Shown: in pieces, positions 17,236-26,273 of the stretch
Position numbering within the stretch: position 1 is the first letter of the stretch
Layout: every line of letters starts with the position of its first letter
Source: Nocardiopsis sp. CC223A
GTDB lineage: Bacteria > Actinomycetota > Actinomycetes > Streptosporangiales > Streptosporangiaceae
Assembly (NCBI RefSeq): GCF_030766825.1
Contig: NZ_JASFDV010000007.1
Span: 1 to 64,000 of the forward strand
Length of the DNA stretch: 64,000 bases
Direction of reading: 5' to 3'
Translations under genes and position numbers: made by a program
The notes under the pieces: model-generated
Database searches by the model: none
The model's input: only the letters and a program-made list of their open reading frames with translations
What the model was told of the DNA's origin: nothing

Positions 17236-19338
17236 TCACCGGCGGCAATGGCTCCTGGCGCACCGCACCAACTCGTAGGCGTGCTCCTCACCCGCGCGTT
17301 CGTCGGCGACACGGTGCCACACCAGGTGCGGCCGGTCGGCGCCGTCCAGTTCCAGGTCGATCCACCCCGGGGTGCGGTCGTAGACGCCCACCACAGTGCG
17401 GTCGTAGTCCTGGCAGCGCTCGTCCGCGCAGGCCAGGTAGAGGACCTCCCGGGTGGTCGTATCGTAGGTCGCGATCTGCGGCAGCCCGGCCGAGTCCAGG
17501 GCCAGCGCGGGCGGGGTGCGCTGCCAGCCCGGGCCCAGCACGCGGACGGTGTCGCGTTCGGCGCATACGACGTCTGCGCAGTCGATGAGCTGCACGGACC
17601 CGTCACGGGTGTCGAGGTGGACCAGGACCGGGGTCCCGTCGGGGCGGATCCGCACGGGCGCGCCGGTGTAGCGGGTGTGTTCCGGCACCGCAAACCGGGA
17701 CACACCGGTGGGCGGGACCAGCTCGGTGGCGGTGACGTCGCCGCACTCCACGTCGTGGCAGGCGTAGAGGGTGAGCGCACCGGTGTCCGGATGGTGGACG
17801 CTCACCCGACCCGCTCCCTCCTCGTCGGCGGTGACGCTGATCAGGGAGGGATGAGCCGAACGGGGGGAACGGTTTCTGCTGGTGAAGGCGTCGCCGGGTG
17901 CGCGGACCAGCAGAGTGGAGGCCTGGTCCCGGCAGCCATCGGTGCTGCAACCGGACAGGGTCAGCAGGGTCTCGGAGCGGCCGACTGACGGGACCGCGGT
18001 CACGACCAGGTGGCGGCCGCCACCGGCCCCGCCCCAGGCCGCCATGAGGCTGTCGATGTCCCGGGTGCTGGTCTGCTCGACCGGGTCGTCCACCTCGGCG
18101 CCCCACCGCCCGTCCGGTTCCACCGGCGGCTCGATCGTCCACGTCCCCGACTCGCAGTCGGCGGCGCGCAGGCATCGGTCGTGCAGCACGATGCTGCCCT
18201 GAGGCAGCCACACCTGCCGTGTGGGGTGCACGGTGCGCACCGCGCCGCCCGCGGTACCGATGACCGCCAGTGTCGGGCCCATGTCCTCGACCGGTGTGTC
18301 CAGGTCCATGCACTCGGCGTCCTCACCGCACAGCACCTCCCGTGTGCCGACCAACACCGATGCCCCGTCCTCGGGCAACAGCAGCGGCCGGGGGGCGGTC
18401 TCGTGGCGGCCCCACGGGGTCAGGGACAGGGTGTCGTAGCGCAGCGTCGGCCACGGCCCGTCGGTGAGCAGGTTCTGGTAGAGCTGGGTCGGCGCGGTGA
18501 GCCCCGCGGCGATCGCCACCGCCAGCCCCGCCGCCAGGTAGGGATGTCCGGGCTGCGTCTGTGGTGCGGGGCCCTCACCCACGGCGGCCAGGGTCAACGC
18601 CAAAGCCGCCACCGTCAGCCCCACCAGCGCGGCGATCAGAGTGGGGATCAGGGCGTTCTCGGTGGTGATCCCCGCTCCCAGGTAGGCGACCACGGCCGCG
18701 CATCCGACCACCGCGGACACCGCTCCCCACTGGCCGGCACCGCCGGAACCGGTGAGCAGGCCACGGCCGCGCAGCCCGGCCAGGAAGGCCAAGGGCCGAT
18801 CCCGGGTGTGGACCGCGGCGATCGGGAGCCACAGCGGAGTCAAGGACGCGAACAGGGCGGCGCCCGACCCGAACCGCAGCGCCGGGTGGGCCTGGTCATC
18901 GACCGCCAGCAAGGCCGAGTCCACCGCGAACAGGGCGCCCGCGGTCACCGCACCGGCGGCCAGGGTCAACGGCGACCGCACCAGGGAGCGGACCAGGGCC
19001 TGCCCAGGACGGGACCGCCGTCCGCGCAACGCCTGCGCGAACAGGTGCACGGCTGTTCCCCACAGGAGGGCCACGACGAACACGAGAACACCGCCGGCAC
19101 CCCAGAACACCCAAGCGGGCAGCAAATCCGACAGCGGCGCGTCCAACCAGAGTGCGCCGTCGACGATCCGGCCGCGATCGGCGACGAACCAGGGCACCAG
19201 CACCGAAGCCACCACCGCCACGGGCACCCACGGGAGAAAGAACACGCCCGCCACCAAGACGTACATGCTCCAGTGGAGCCGCTCGTTGAAGGGGATCGAC
19301 GGCTGATGCGCAGCTCTGGGCGGGGTCTCGGTCTGCAT
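17236..19338 (-). CDS. Large membrane protein with C-terminal extracytoplasmic propeller-like domain
   Basis: This 700-residue protein has about seven or eight membrane segments in residues 25-305, then a soluble C-terminal half (310-700). That half is rich in Cys pairs with even spacing, such as CGEDAEC, CLRAADC, CSTDGC, CHDVEC, CADVVC and CADERC. This resembles a repeat domain with one disulphide per blade, consistent with an exposed oxidising location. Phrases such as GTPVLVHLDTRDGSVQLIDC look like propeller blades. No enzyme motif is seen. It converges with the lipoprotein gene with a 3-bp gap. The stretch 19339-19615 upstream has no gene. Function unknown; a sensor or envelope role is a guess. 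Confidence 0.75.
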   Translation of the reverse strand: MQTETPPRAAHQPSIPFNERLHWSMYVLVAGVFFLPWVPVAVVASVLVPWFVADRGRIVDGALWLDAPLSDLLPAWVFWGAGGVLVFVVALLWGTAVHLFAQALRGRRSRPGQALVRSLVRSPLTLAAGAVTAGALFAVDSALLAVDDQAHPALRFGSGAALFASLTPLWLPIAAVHTRDRPLAFLAGLRGRGLLTGSGGAGQWGAVSAVVGCAAVVAYLGAGITTENALIPTLIAALVGLTVAALALTLAAVGEGPAPQTQPGHPYLAAGLAVAIAAGLTAPTQLYQNLLTDGPWPTLRYDTLSLTPWGRHETAPRPLLLPEDGASVLVGTREVLCGEDAECMDLDTPVEDMGPTLAVIGTAGGAVRTVHPTRQVWLPQGSIVLHDRCLRAADCESGTWTIEPPVEPDGRWGAEVDDPVEQTSTRDIDSLMAAWGGAGGGRHLVVTAVPSVGRSETLLTLSGCSTDGCRDQASTLLVRAPGDAFTSRNRSPRSAHPSLISVTADEEGAGRVSVHHPDTGALTLYACHDVECGDVTATELVPPTGVSRFAVPEHTRYTGAPVRIRPDGTPVLVHLDTRDGSVQLIDCADVVCAERDTVRVLGPGWQRTPPALALDSAGLPQIATYDTTTREVLYLACADERCQDYDRTVVGVYDRTPGWIDLELDGADRPHLVWHRVADERAGEEHAYELVRCARSHCRR

Positions 19339-19615
19339 GGGGGTGCCCTATTCGGTCGCTACGTGGTGTATGCCAGCGATGACGATAGCGGGACACCCTC
19401 CACCGGAAACGACCAGCCCGGGGTCGGCACCGGGCCGTAATGCCCGGCTGGACGACCGGCATTGGAAACGGCCTACCGGCATACCCGGGACGTGTTGTTG
19501 TTCGTCGGATCCAAGCGGGTACCGGATCCGCCGCGGGGAGGCTCGATCAGACGGACCGGTGTCCGCGTGGATTCTCCAGGAACGAATCCACACAACCGGG
19601 AAGGCCGACCGGGGT

Positions 19616-19945
19616 TCACCGGGGGGAGTGGGCGCGCAGGCGTTCCTCCAACTGCTCGGGGGTGGGCTCGACCTCCGTCCGCCAGGGGGCATCGGGATCC
19701 CGGTGGGTCGCCATCCACAGCGATCCCGTCCAGGCGATGCGGTGGGTGGAGCCCCAGACGCCGCGCAGGCGTTCGAGGGTCACCTCCGGGGGCTCCCAGG
19801 TCCAGCCCTTGGCGTCCTCGTGCGGGCCGCTGTGGCCGGTCTCCAGCAGACAGGTCCGGCGTGCGCAGGCGTGGTCGAGGTGGGCTTCCCCGCACAGCGG
19901 TGCGACGTACGGGATGGCAGAGGGAAAGGGAGGGGTCGCGGTCAC
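19616..19945 (-). CDS. Small Cys/His-containing protein, unknown
   Basis: The 109-residue product has a likely metal-binding start, PLCGEAHLDHACARRTCLL followed by GHSGPHED, then W-rich text (GWTWEPPEV). Small actinobacterial proteins with this C-x4-H...C-x4-C...GHxGPH pattern exist, but I know of no function. The GTG start at 19945 overlaps the TGA of the upstream gene by four bases, so the two are coupled. No membrane segment is present. Confidence 0.62.
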   Translation of the reverse strand: MTATPPFPSAIPYVAPLCGEAHLDHACARRTCLLETGHSGPHEDAKGWTWEPPEVTLERLRGVWGSTHRIAWTGSLWMATHRDPDAPWRTEVEPTPEQLEERLRAHSPR

Positions 19946-20151
19946 GGAGAGGCCTCCTTACATGCGCAGATCCTCCGGTCCAGAAGCATGACGGCGGCAT
20001 GGGCGTCGTCGGTCTCCCGCGCGTGGCGCAGGGCGTCACGCACGGCCCGGACACACTGCTCGTCGCCGGTCCCCGGGCCGACGCGGGTACCGACACGATC
20101 GAGTACGTCCGCGGCGGTGGCCAGCAGGTCGTCGAGGTAGATGCCGTTCAT
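19942..20151 (-). CDS. Small protein coupled to the Cys/His protein
   Basis: The 69-residue product (MNGIYLDDLLATAADVLDRV...) is a helical, mildly acidic protein with two Cys near its end (RRICACK). It is coupled by a GTGA overlap to the following gene; AGAGGGAAGG lies 9-18 bases upstream of its ATG. Function unknown. It sits just downstream (on its strand) of the IS5-derived element, which may have displaced its original promoter. Confidence 0.55.
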   Translation of the reverse strand: MNGIYLDDLLATAADVLDRVGTRVGPGTGDEQCVRAVRDALRHARETDDAHAAVMLLDRRICACKEASP

Positions 20152-20306
20152 CGTGGTAGCCCTTCCCTCTCAGGCGGTTGAAAACCGGATGTGGCGTGGG
20201 TGAACCGGTGAGCTTTCCCACGCGTCCACTCTGACCTGCGGCATTACCGGATGGCCAGCATCTTCGGGCTTTCCGGGAATGAAAGACGATGCGCCGGGGG
20301 CTCGTG

Positions 20307-20754
20307 TAGATTGAGCCTTTTTCATCCTGAGCACGTAGGTCACAGCCTCGTACCAGCTCGCCGTGAGCACCTCTGACGGTAAGAAGCCCCTGGTAGATGG
20401 ATTAACGACCAAGAAAACCCGCCCGACCAAGGGCTTCGCATGCTGTTCTATCGTGCCGTGCTGCCCCTGTCGCGCCGGACCGTTGGACCTGGCCGTCCGC
20501 ACCATGTGCATACGCCGCAAGGGCTGGCGGACGTGGTGTTCTGCCCGTTCAAGGGGCGCGGCAGGCCGCAATGGAAGAAGGACACCAGCTCCTCTCACGC
20601 CAAGCTCCGCTCACCGGGCGAGCACGGGATCGCCCAGCTCAAACAATGGGACATCCTGCGCCGCCTACGCCGCTGCCCACAACGGGCCGGGGAGATCATC
20701 CGCGCGGTGCTGGTGCTTCAGCTTCGAAAAGCAGGATGAAAAAGGCTTAATCTA
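20307..20754. mobile_element. Internally deleted IS5-family element with intact terminal repeats
   Basis: Both ends survive as 23-bp inverted repeats with one mismatch: TAGATTGAGCCTTTTTCATC continuing to 20329 on the left, and its counterpart 20732-20754 on the right (TAGATTAAGCC... on the minus strand). TA at each outer edge fits the small target duplication of IS5/IS427-type elements. Inside, the transposase has lost its middle, leaving a 99-codon open frame. The roughly 445-bp element is thus a non-autonomous, MITE-like derivative that could still be moved by a full-length relative. Confidence 0.8.
20440..20739 (+). pseudogene. IS5-family transposase, N-terminus joined to C-terminus
   Basis: The 99-codon frame begins MLFYRAVLPLSRRTV, a typical start of this transposase group. 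After a short junction it continues with FKGRGRPQWKKDTSSSHAKL, then RSPGEHGIAQLKQWDILRRL and RAGEIIRAVLVLQLRKAG, the typical C-terminal end including the final DDE-region helices. About 150-170 residues, including the first two catalytic Asp, are missing. The deletion is in frame. It cannot be catalytic on its own. Confidence 0.75.
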
Positions 20755-20838
20755 TATGTGAGGCTGAGAAAACAAAACACCCTGCGATCCGTTGTGGCCC
20801 GCGGGGCGTTTTCGCGTTGTCATGCTGGCTTTGGTCGG

Positions 20839-21054
20839 CTACGACAAGAGCAAGATGAGCGTCTGCCAATCGTCGTCTCCAGTGGCATTGTATTGCGTTT
20901 GGCAGGGGCCATAGATCGGGATGGGAGCCACTCCCCAGTTGCTGCCCTGTCCAGGTGGAACCGCATTAACTATGTGAGTGGACTCGCAAACAAACACCCC
21001 TGGAGCGACGACTCTTCGAACCGTTCCACCGCATTGCGGACAGTAAGAGGTCAT
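20839..21054 (-). CDS. Small zinc-ribbon-like protein, low-GC
   Basis: The 71-residue product begins MTSYCPQCGGTVRRV and carries two further Cys (FVCES, GPCQ), so a zinc ribbon is likely. Its ATG overlaps the TGA of the preceding gene (21051-21362) by four bases. Base composition of this pair is clearly lower in G+C than the rest of the window, suggesting recent acquisition. No family recognised. Confidence 0.55.
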   Translation of the reverse strand: MTSYCPQCGGTVRRVVAPGVFVCESTHIVNAVPPGQGSNWGVAPIPIYGPCQTQYNATGDDDWQTLILLLS

Positions 21055-21362
21055 TCAATTTTCCGCTTCAGTATGTATGAAATAGATGTAGGCGATCCTG
21101 AGTTAGGGAAGCCTTGTGCAGTCATGGCGGCCCGAGACAGGACTGTTTCACTGCAAAGCTCCCACCCAGTAGAGCCCAACTCGCTTAGTATGTCGACACC
21201 TTTAGGGACAAGGCTATGATCGTTGAATTTCCATTCCTCTATCTCGCTCTCGGGTCGAACGATTGTCCATGTCCACTGGTATTTCCACTTACCGTCCGAG
21301 CCGACTTGTTCTCGGGTGGCCTCCACGGACCACACGACGCGTGCATATTCCCACTTGGTCAT
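21051..21362 (-). CDS. Small DUF4177-like protein, low-GC
   Basis: The 103-residue product begins MTKWEYARVVW and has LVPKGVDILSELGSTGWELC, the pattern (WEY...LN.LG..GWELV) seen in DUF4177-type small proteins. The family has no firm function. ATG 21362 is chosen because the family starts in this way; an in-frame GTG at 21440 would add 26 residues but has its only purine-rich sequence directly abutting the start. It is coupled to the zinc-ribbon gene by an ATGA overlap. It lies between two mobile elements. Confidence 0.55.
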   Translation of the reverse strand: MTKWEYARVVWSVEATREQVGSDGKWKYQWTWTIVRPESEIEEWKFNDHSLVPKGVDILSELGSTGWELCSETVLSRAAMTAQGFPNSGSPTSISYILKRKIE

Positions 21363-21479
21363 CAAGTCATGGTGGCATGCAGTTGCGTACAGCGCAGCAT
21401 CTCCGGTCTCATCTGGGTAACATTTGGCGAGGCGCTCCACCTCCCACAGGTGAAAGAAGAATCGGGAAAGTAAGAGCTC

Positions 21480-22740
21480 ATCTCATTTGGTGAGTCTGCG
21501 GTAGCAGATCAGCGTGCAGGCGATGCTGCTGAGGTTGAACGGTTGGAGTTATCGTGATGGGAGATCGAGTCCGGTCTCTGCGATGAACCCCTCCAGCAGA
21601 CCGGGACGGTGCTGCATCTTCTTCAGCCGGGACCTGACCACCACCGCGAGCTGGTCGATCCCGCGCGGCGTGAGGTTGCCCAGCCCCCGCCGCAGATGCG
21701 ACCACACTCCCTCCACCGGGTTCAGCTCCGGCGCGTAGGTCGGGAACCGGAACACCGTCAACCACTCCCGCTCCTCCACCGCTTGGCGCACCAGGGCTCC
21801 CACATGGCGGCGCTCGTTGTCCCACACCAGCACGATCGGCCCGCCCAGCCGCCGGTGCACCTCGTCCAGCAGGTCCACATAGGAGCGGGCGGTGAACCCC
21901 TTGGGCTCGTGGCGCCGGCCGCTGTGCCGCACCCGGGTCCGGAACAGGAACCGGGTGCGCTGCCCGGGCCGGGTGCAGACCAGGCCCGCCAACGACACCC
22001 GCCCGTAGCCCATGCCGGTCACCCGCACCACCGGGGTGTGCCCGCGCGGCGCCCAGGTGCGTGCCTTGGGCGGTCTCAGGTGCTGTCCGGACTCGTCCTC
22101 GAAGCACAGCCAGGCCCCCGCCTGTCGGGCGGTGGTTTTATGCGCGGCCACGTGCGGGCCTTCCATTGCGCGATCACCTCCTCGTCGCGCTCGACGGCGC
22201 GGTGCGCGGGGATCTGGGGGCTCCGGCCCAGGCGGTGCATGAGGTAGGAGACCCCGCGGGGGGTGTAGTCCACCCCGAACAGGGTGTGGATCAGGTCGGT
22301 GATGCGGGCCAGGGTCCAGCGTTGGTCCTCGTCCCAGCCGTGCGCGGCCGGCCCTTGGAGGAGCGCGGCCTGGAGGCGGTCGATCTGGTCGCCGGTGAGG
22401 CGGCAGGGGGTGCCGCCGGGGCCGCGGGAGGCCAGGGCGGCGGTGCCGCCGCTCTTCCAGGCCCGGTACCAGCGGTTGGTGGACATGCGGCTCACGCGCA
22501 GGCGGTGTGCCACGACGGTGGGCGGGATCTGGCGGGCGAACAGGTCCGCGGCCTTCAGGCGCACGAGTTCGCGTTGATGGCGTTGGGCGGCGGTGAGGCC
22601 GCCGCCATGTGCGTACCTCATGTGTCCCGCGATACCGCCGGGAAGGTCAAAGCGGCCAGGAACGAAAGGTCGGGATTTCGTAACTTCACCACTTCAGCGT
22701 CAGCAGCGCAGCTTTGGGCACCGCCCGAACAATAAAAACC
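21480..22740 (-). mobile_element. IS630-family insertion sequence (approximate limits)
   Basis: The region holds one IS630-type transposase in two frames (21549-22621). Inverted ends could not be fixed with confidence: the best candidates, near 21487-21505 and 22685-22705, match only about 10 of 16 bases. The limits given are therefore approximate. It abuts the IS1380 remnant on its right side. Confidence 0.6.
21549..22621 (-). pseudogene. IS630-family transposase, two overlapping frames
   Basis: The first frame (22621 to 22076) encodes the helix-turn-helix and linker: LKAADLFARQIPPTVVAHRL then WTLARITDLIHTLFGVDYTP. The second frame (22166 to 21549) encodes the DDE catalytic part: WLCFEDESGQ, VLVWDNERRH and YAPELNPVEGVWSHL, so all three acidic residues are present. 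Moving from the first to the second frame needs a -1 shift. The sequence ATAAAACC at about 22133-22140 (minus strand) allows a Lys-tRNA slip on A-AAA. It is therefore either programmed frameshifting, which some IS elements use, or decay. After the TAA at the end, the frame stays open for 22 more codons (ending CYRRLTK), so the stop may itself be secondary. Confidence 0.75.
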
Positions 22741-22843
22741 TGTCCGCGCGCACCGCAAGACCCCGATCCGCTCGGGTCAGCGCCGGAACCCACACCTCCC
22801 GGACCCGCCTCCTCTCCTTGCCGCAGATACCGATCACCGCACC

Positions 22844-24309
22844 TCAGGGCACCCCGGAAAGCCCGCGGAGCCGGACGATACCCGCGACCAGCACCCCGCT
22901 CCAGGGCCAGGAGGCATCGAACCGCACCCAGCACCGCCGCCCGGTCCGCACCACCCTGGCCCCGGCCCAGAACAAGCGCACCCGCAACCGTTTGGGCTCC
23001 CACCGGCGCGCCTGGTGCCCGCCCAGGGCGAGCATCTGCGCCCAGGCGATCACCTCCAACGCCAACGACACCACCTCGATCCAGATACGGTTCGCGGCGA
23101 AGGCGTGCAAGGGCAGCTTGGCCAACCCGGTGTCCTTGGCATGGCGGATCCGGTCCTCGGCCCGGGCCCTGCGCCGGTGGCGCAGCTCCAGGTCCGCGAG
23201 CTGCCCGGTAAGGGTGTTGGTGGCGAAACACGTCAACCGGTTGCCGTCGGCGTCGGTGGCGCGTACCGTCGCTCCGGGATGGGGGGCTCCTTGCGGACGA
23301 TCAACCGCATCCCGGCGGGCCAGCCGGAGCGATCGGCCAGATCGGTGACCTCTGCCAGGAACGCCCCCGGGCGGACCTGGCCGTCGGCGTCGTAGGCGGG
23401 GGTCCACGCGGTGGCGGGCACCAGGTCGATCGCGGCCTGGACGGGTTCGGTGATGGTCATCCCGACCGAATAGGACAACCACCGGCCCCGCTTGGTGAGC
23501 CAGGCCAAGAACGCACGGGTACCGCCGCCGCTATCGGTGCGCACCAGGGTTTTACGGCCCCGCCGATGGGCCGCGGGGAGCTGGCGCAGCGCTGCCGCGG
23601 TGACGGTGATGTGGTCGGCGGCGGTGTTGGCCGCGGCGTTTCCGGGCCGCAGCAGCACGGCCAGCGGTTCACCGGTGCCCGCCCGCCCGTGGTCGACGAA
23701 CGCGCACAGGGGGTGGAACCCGGAGGTGTGCTTCCAGGTGGGGGCGGCGCCTTCTTTGTCGGAGTGGGCGGTGAGCAGCGTGGCGTCGATATCGATGATC
23801 AGCCGCCCTTGCCCGTCGGGGGGTGCGGTGGTCCCGGCCAGGGCCCAGGCTCGTCGGCGGGCGTGGGCCCGGGCGGTGCGGATCGCGTCGATGGCGGCCT
23901 CGGGGCGGGCGGCCAGCGCGGCGATGGTGCGCGAGACGGTGGGGTCGGAGGCCACCGTCCCGTAGAGGTCCCGGTCATGGCGCAGCAGGGCGGTATCGGA
24001 TAGGTGGTCCCCGCCCAAGGCCACGGCCAGGGCCAGGTCGGTGCAGGTTTTGGCGGGGTGGTGGCGGGCGCGGGGTTTGTGCCATCTGGTCTGGGCTCGG
24101 GTCAGGTGGGTGTCCAGGCCGGTGGCACGGATCGTTTCGGTGAGCAGGATCCCGCCGGCGTGGGAGGCGATGCCGGTGCCGTCGCGGGCGGGGAGCGGTC
24201 GGGGGTAGGGGTGGGTAGGCTTCACTCGGAAGGTGTTTCTGTTCTGCTGGGGACATGGATCTCGACAGTCCTTATGGTCCCAGCTCAGGAGCGCCTTCCG
24301 TGTGTTCAA
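22844..24309 (-). pseudogene. IS1380-family transposase broken by a frameshift
   Basis: The N-terminal frame (24309 to about 23270) has the IS1380 features: a start near SHAGGILLTETIRATGLD, LIIDIDATLLTAHSDKEGA, HPLCAFVDHG and TLVRTDSGGGTRAFLAWL. It runs to RLIVRKEPP and then loses the frame. The continuing C-terminal part (HPGATVRATDADGNRLTCFA, then LADLELRHRRRARAEDRIRH) lies in the -1 frame down to 22844. The break falls in a run of six C (about 23279-23284), which suggests loss of one base. IS1380 transposases are normally one frame, so this is most likely a dead copy. Terminal repeats could not be delimited. Confidence 0.8.
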
Positions 24310-24556
24310 GGGGGTTTGTCCTACGCCCCAGATGAAAGCCCGAGGCTAGTGCCGCGCTTTTGAGCCGTGCCCTGCGCATGCTCGAAGCGCTCTTCTCCCC
24401 TCCTCGCGGACGTCACTCCCGAACCCGCATCCTCGTCCTCCGCCGCAGGTCAACGCGCGTTCGCCGCTACGCCGCGAACCCCGGACCCGCCCGCCGTTCC
24501 ATCCTGCGCCTCCCCGCCGACCTCGCCCCGGCGCACCCCTCGCCCCGCCCGCCGAG

Positions 24557-24976
24557 GTGTTCCCGGCCGAGGACGTCGCCCTGGTCCGGCCCTACTATGC
24601 CGCCCACGAACGGTCCGCCGCGCGCCACGCCGCCCCTGCCGCCGAAGAGCACGAACTCGCCCGCATTCAAGACCAGGCACTCGCCCGCCTCCGCGGCTGG
24701 ACCACTCCGAACACCTCGTATCCCCAGATGCCCACCGCCCCGCCCGCCCGAGCGCTCATCCCGGCCATCCCACGGCCTCGGTCTGCTCCCCTGGGAGACA
24801 TTCTCGCTGCGCCGCTCGAACCTCTTGCCCGACCGGCGGTCAGGCATCGGCACACCACGGGTCCCGCCACCCCCACCGGTCACGCGAAGCCCCTGATAGG
24901 GGAGGGCTACGAGGAACTGGCCGCCGTCACCCGTCAGTGGCTGGCGCAGCAGGGGCGACGGGAGGTACGGGTGTGA
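24557..24976 (+). CDS. Small protein upstream of anti-sigma-type ATPase
   Basis: The 139-residue frame starts with GTG and contains DVALVRPYYAAHERSAARH, a motif I recall from short actinobacterial proteins encoded just before RsbW-like ATPases. The stop overlaps the next start (GTGTGA), so the two are coupled. Upstream, 24360-24556 in other frames reads like the usual N-terminus (MLEALFSPPRGRHSR), which suggests that one or two frameshifts have removed the true start. Function unknown; it may be an already decayed partner of the ATPase. Confidence 0.5.
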   Translation: MFPAEDVALVRPYYAAHERSAARHAAPAAEEHELARIQDQALARLRGWTTPNTSYPQMPTAPPARALIPAIPRPRSAPLGDILAAPLEPLARPAVRHRHTTGPATPTGHAKPLIGEGYEELAAVTRQWLAQQGRREVRV

Positions 24977-25422
24977 AGCATGCACCGAACTGGACGATCC
25001 GGCGGCACCGCATCTACAAGGGGCACCTGGCCCGGCTCACCGCCGTACGCCGTGACCTGGTCAGGGATCTGGCCGGGTTCGATTCCGACCTGACCGAAAC
25101 CCTCGTGCTCTGCGGCAGCGAACTGTTCGCCAACGCGGTCAGGTACACGGCCTCGGGGGAGCGCGGCGGCCGCATCGTCCGCACCCTGTGGACGGACGGG
25201 AACGGCGGGGCCCGCCTCGGATTCATCGACGAGGGCTGCGGCGGCACGCTCCCGGAGGTCCCGAAAGCCCGCAGTGCCAAAGAATGGGACTGGGCGGAGG
25301 GGCAGCGCGGTCTGCTGCTCGTCGAAAAGTTGTCCACAGGCTGGGGATATCTTCCGCTGTGCCCGTGGGGTGACCTCGGGCACCACATCTGGGCCTCCTT
25401 CGGTCCCACCCGCCCCGCCTGA
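24973..25422 (+). CDS. Anti-sigma-type histidine-kinase-like ATPase (RsbW/SpoIIAB fold)
   Basis: The 149-residue product has a GHKL ATP-binding fold: the N box (CGSELFANAVRYT), then LGFIDEGCGGTLPEV (G1 box) and WDWAEGQRGLLLVEKLSTGW (G2 region). Single-domain proteins of this kind are typically anti-sigma or regulatory kinases that bind a sigma factor or an anti-anti-sigma protein. The GTG at 24973 overlaps the previous stop by four bases. No sigma or STAS gene is adjacent, so its target must be elsewhere. A perfect TTGTCCACA (25330-25338) lies inside the coding region. Confidence 0.85.
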   Translation: MKHAPNWTIRRHRIYKGHLARLTAVRRDLVRDLAGFDSDLTETLVLCGSELFANAVRYTASGERGGRIVRTLWTDGNGGARLGFIDEGCGGTLPEVPKARSAKEWDWAEGQRGLLLVEKLSTGWGYLPLCPWGDLGHHIWASFGPTRPA

Positions 25423-25546
25423 ACCCGGCCGATGATGGGGGACGCCGCCCGCCCGGGCCGCGTCCCCTATCCACCGGGGCCCGGTCCTGGCATCGCCCCT
25501 GTCTCCGAACGCCCCTACGAGGGCGCATGGCCACCGGCCCCTGCGC

Positions 25547-26273
25547 CTAGGGGAGCCGGTCCGTCCGCCGCGCGTCCATCAACAGCAGAACACCGAAGGC
25601 CAACAGGAGCACATGGACCACCGCGTACCAGGAGTCCGGGGCCTCCTGTCCGGCCATGATCCGAGTGAAGTCGTGCGCGGTATGGCACAGAATGAGCGGC
25701 CACAGCCAGGAGAAGCGCAGCTGGAAGGCGGCATAGGCGAACCCCGCCACCGCCGACAGCAGAACGTTCCACAGGATCTCCTCGGCGGGGCGATCCGTGA
25801 CCGCGAACTGCGACAGGTGCTGAAGCCCGAACAGGACGGCGGTGAAGACCACCGCCCACGCCGACGAGAACGGCCCCGCCAGCGTACGCAGGATCACGAC
25901 CCGGCTCACCAACTCCTCGTTGACGCCTACCAACAGGAGGGTGAGCGCCCACAGGCCGAACCCGGGCGCGCTCCACCAGGCCGCCCGGCGCCAGCAGCCA
26001 CAGCAGTGCCTCGGCCGCGAACGGCAGCACGAGGAGCGCCACCCTGGGCGAACGCCACAGCGTGAGGAGCCCGCTGCCCCGCTACAGACCGAGCCGGGTC
26101 ACGAGCGCCACCGCGAACACCACGCACACAGCGTTCGCGAACAGGCCCATGTACCAGCCGGTGATGCCGATCAGTGGCGCGGCCGCCAACGCGAGGGAGA
26201 TGACGAGAAAACGGGCGACCGTGACGGTGACGGCGAACGCCGGTGCGGACGGGCGCCGGGTGAACGACGGCAA
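25547..26273 (-). pseudogene. CPBP intramembrane metalloprotease, broken
   Basis: The C-terminal piece (25933-25547) carries all three CPBP motifs: NEELVSR, FGLQHL and HTAHDF, the metal-binding residues of Rce1/CAAX-like membrane proteases. The N-terminal piece (from 26273) encodes two membrane segments (VARFLVISLALAAAPLIG and MGLFANAVCVVFAVALV) and then meets a TAG at 26082-26084. The same frame continues with another hydrophobic segment (VALLVLPFAAEALLWLLA) to about 25965, where a one-base shift is needed to enter the catalytic part. One nonsense codon plus one frameshift make it a pseudogene, unless the short catalytic piece still acts alone. Confidence 0.78.
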
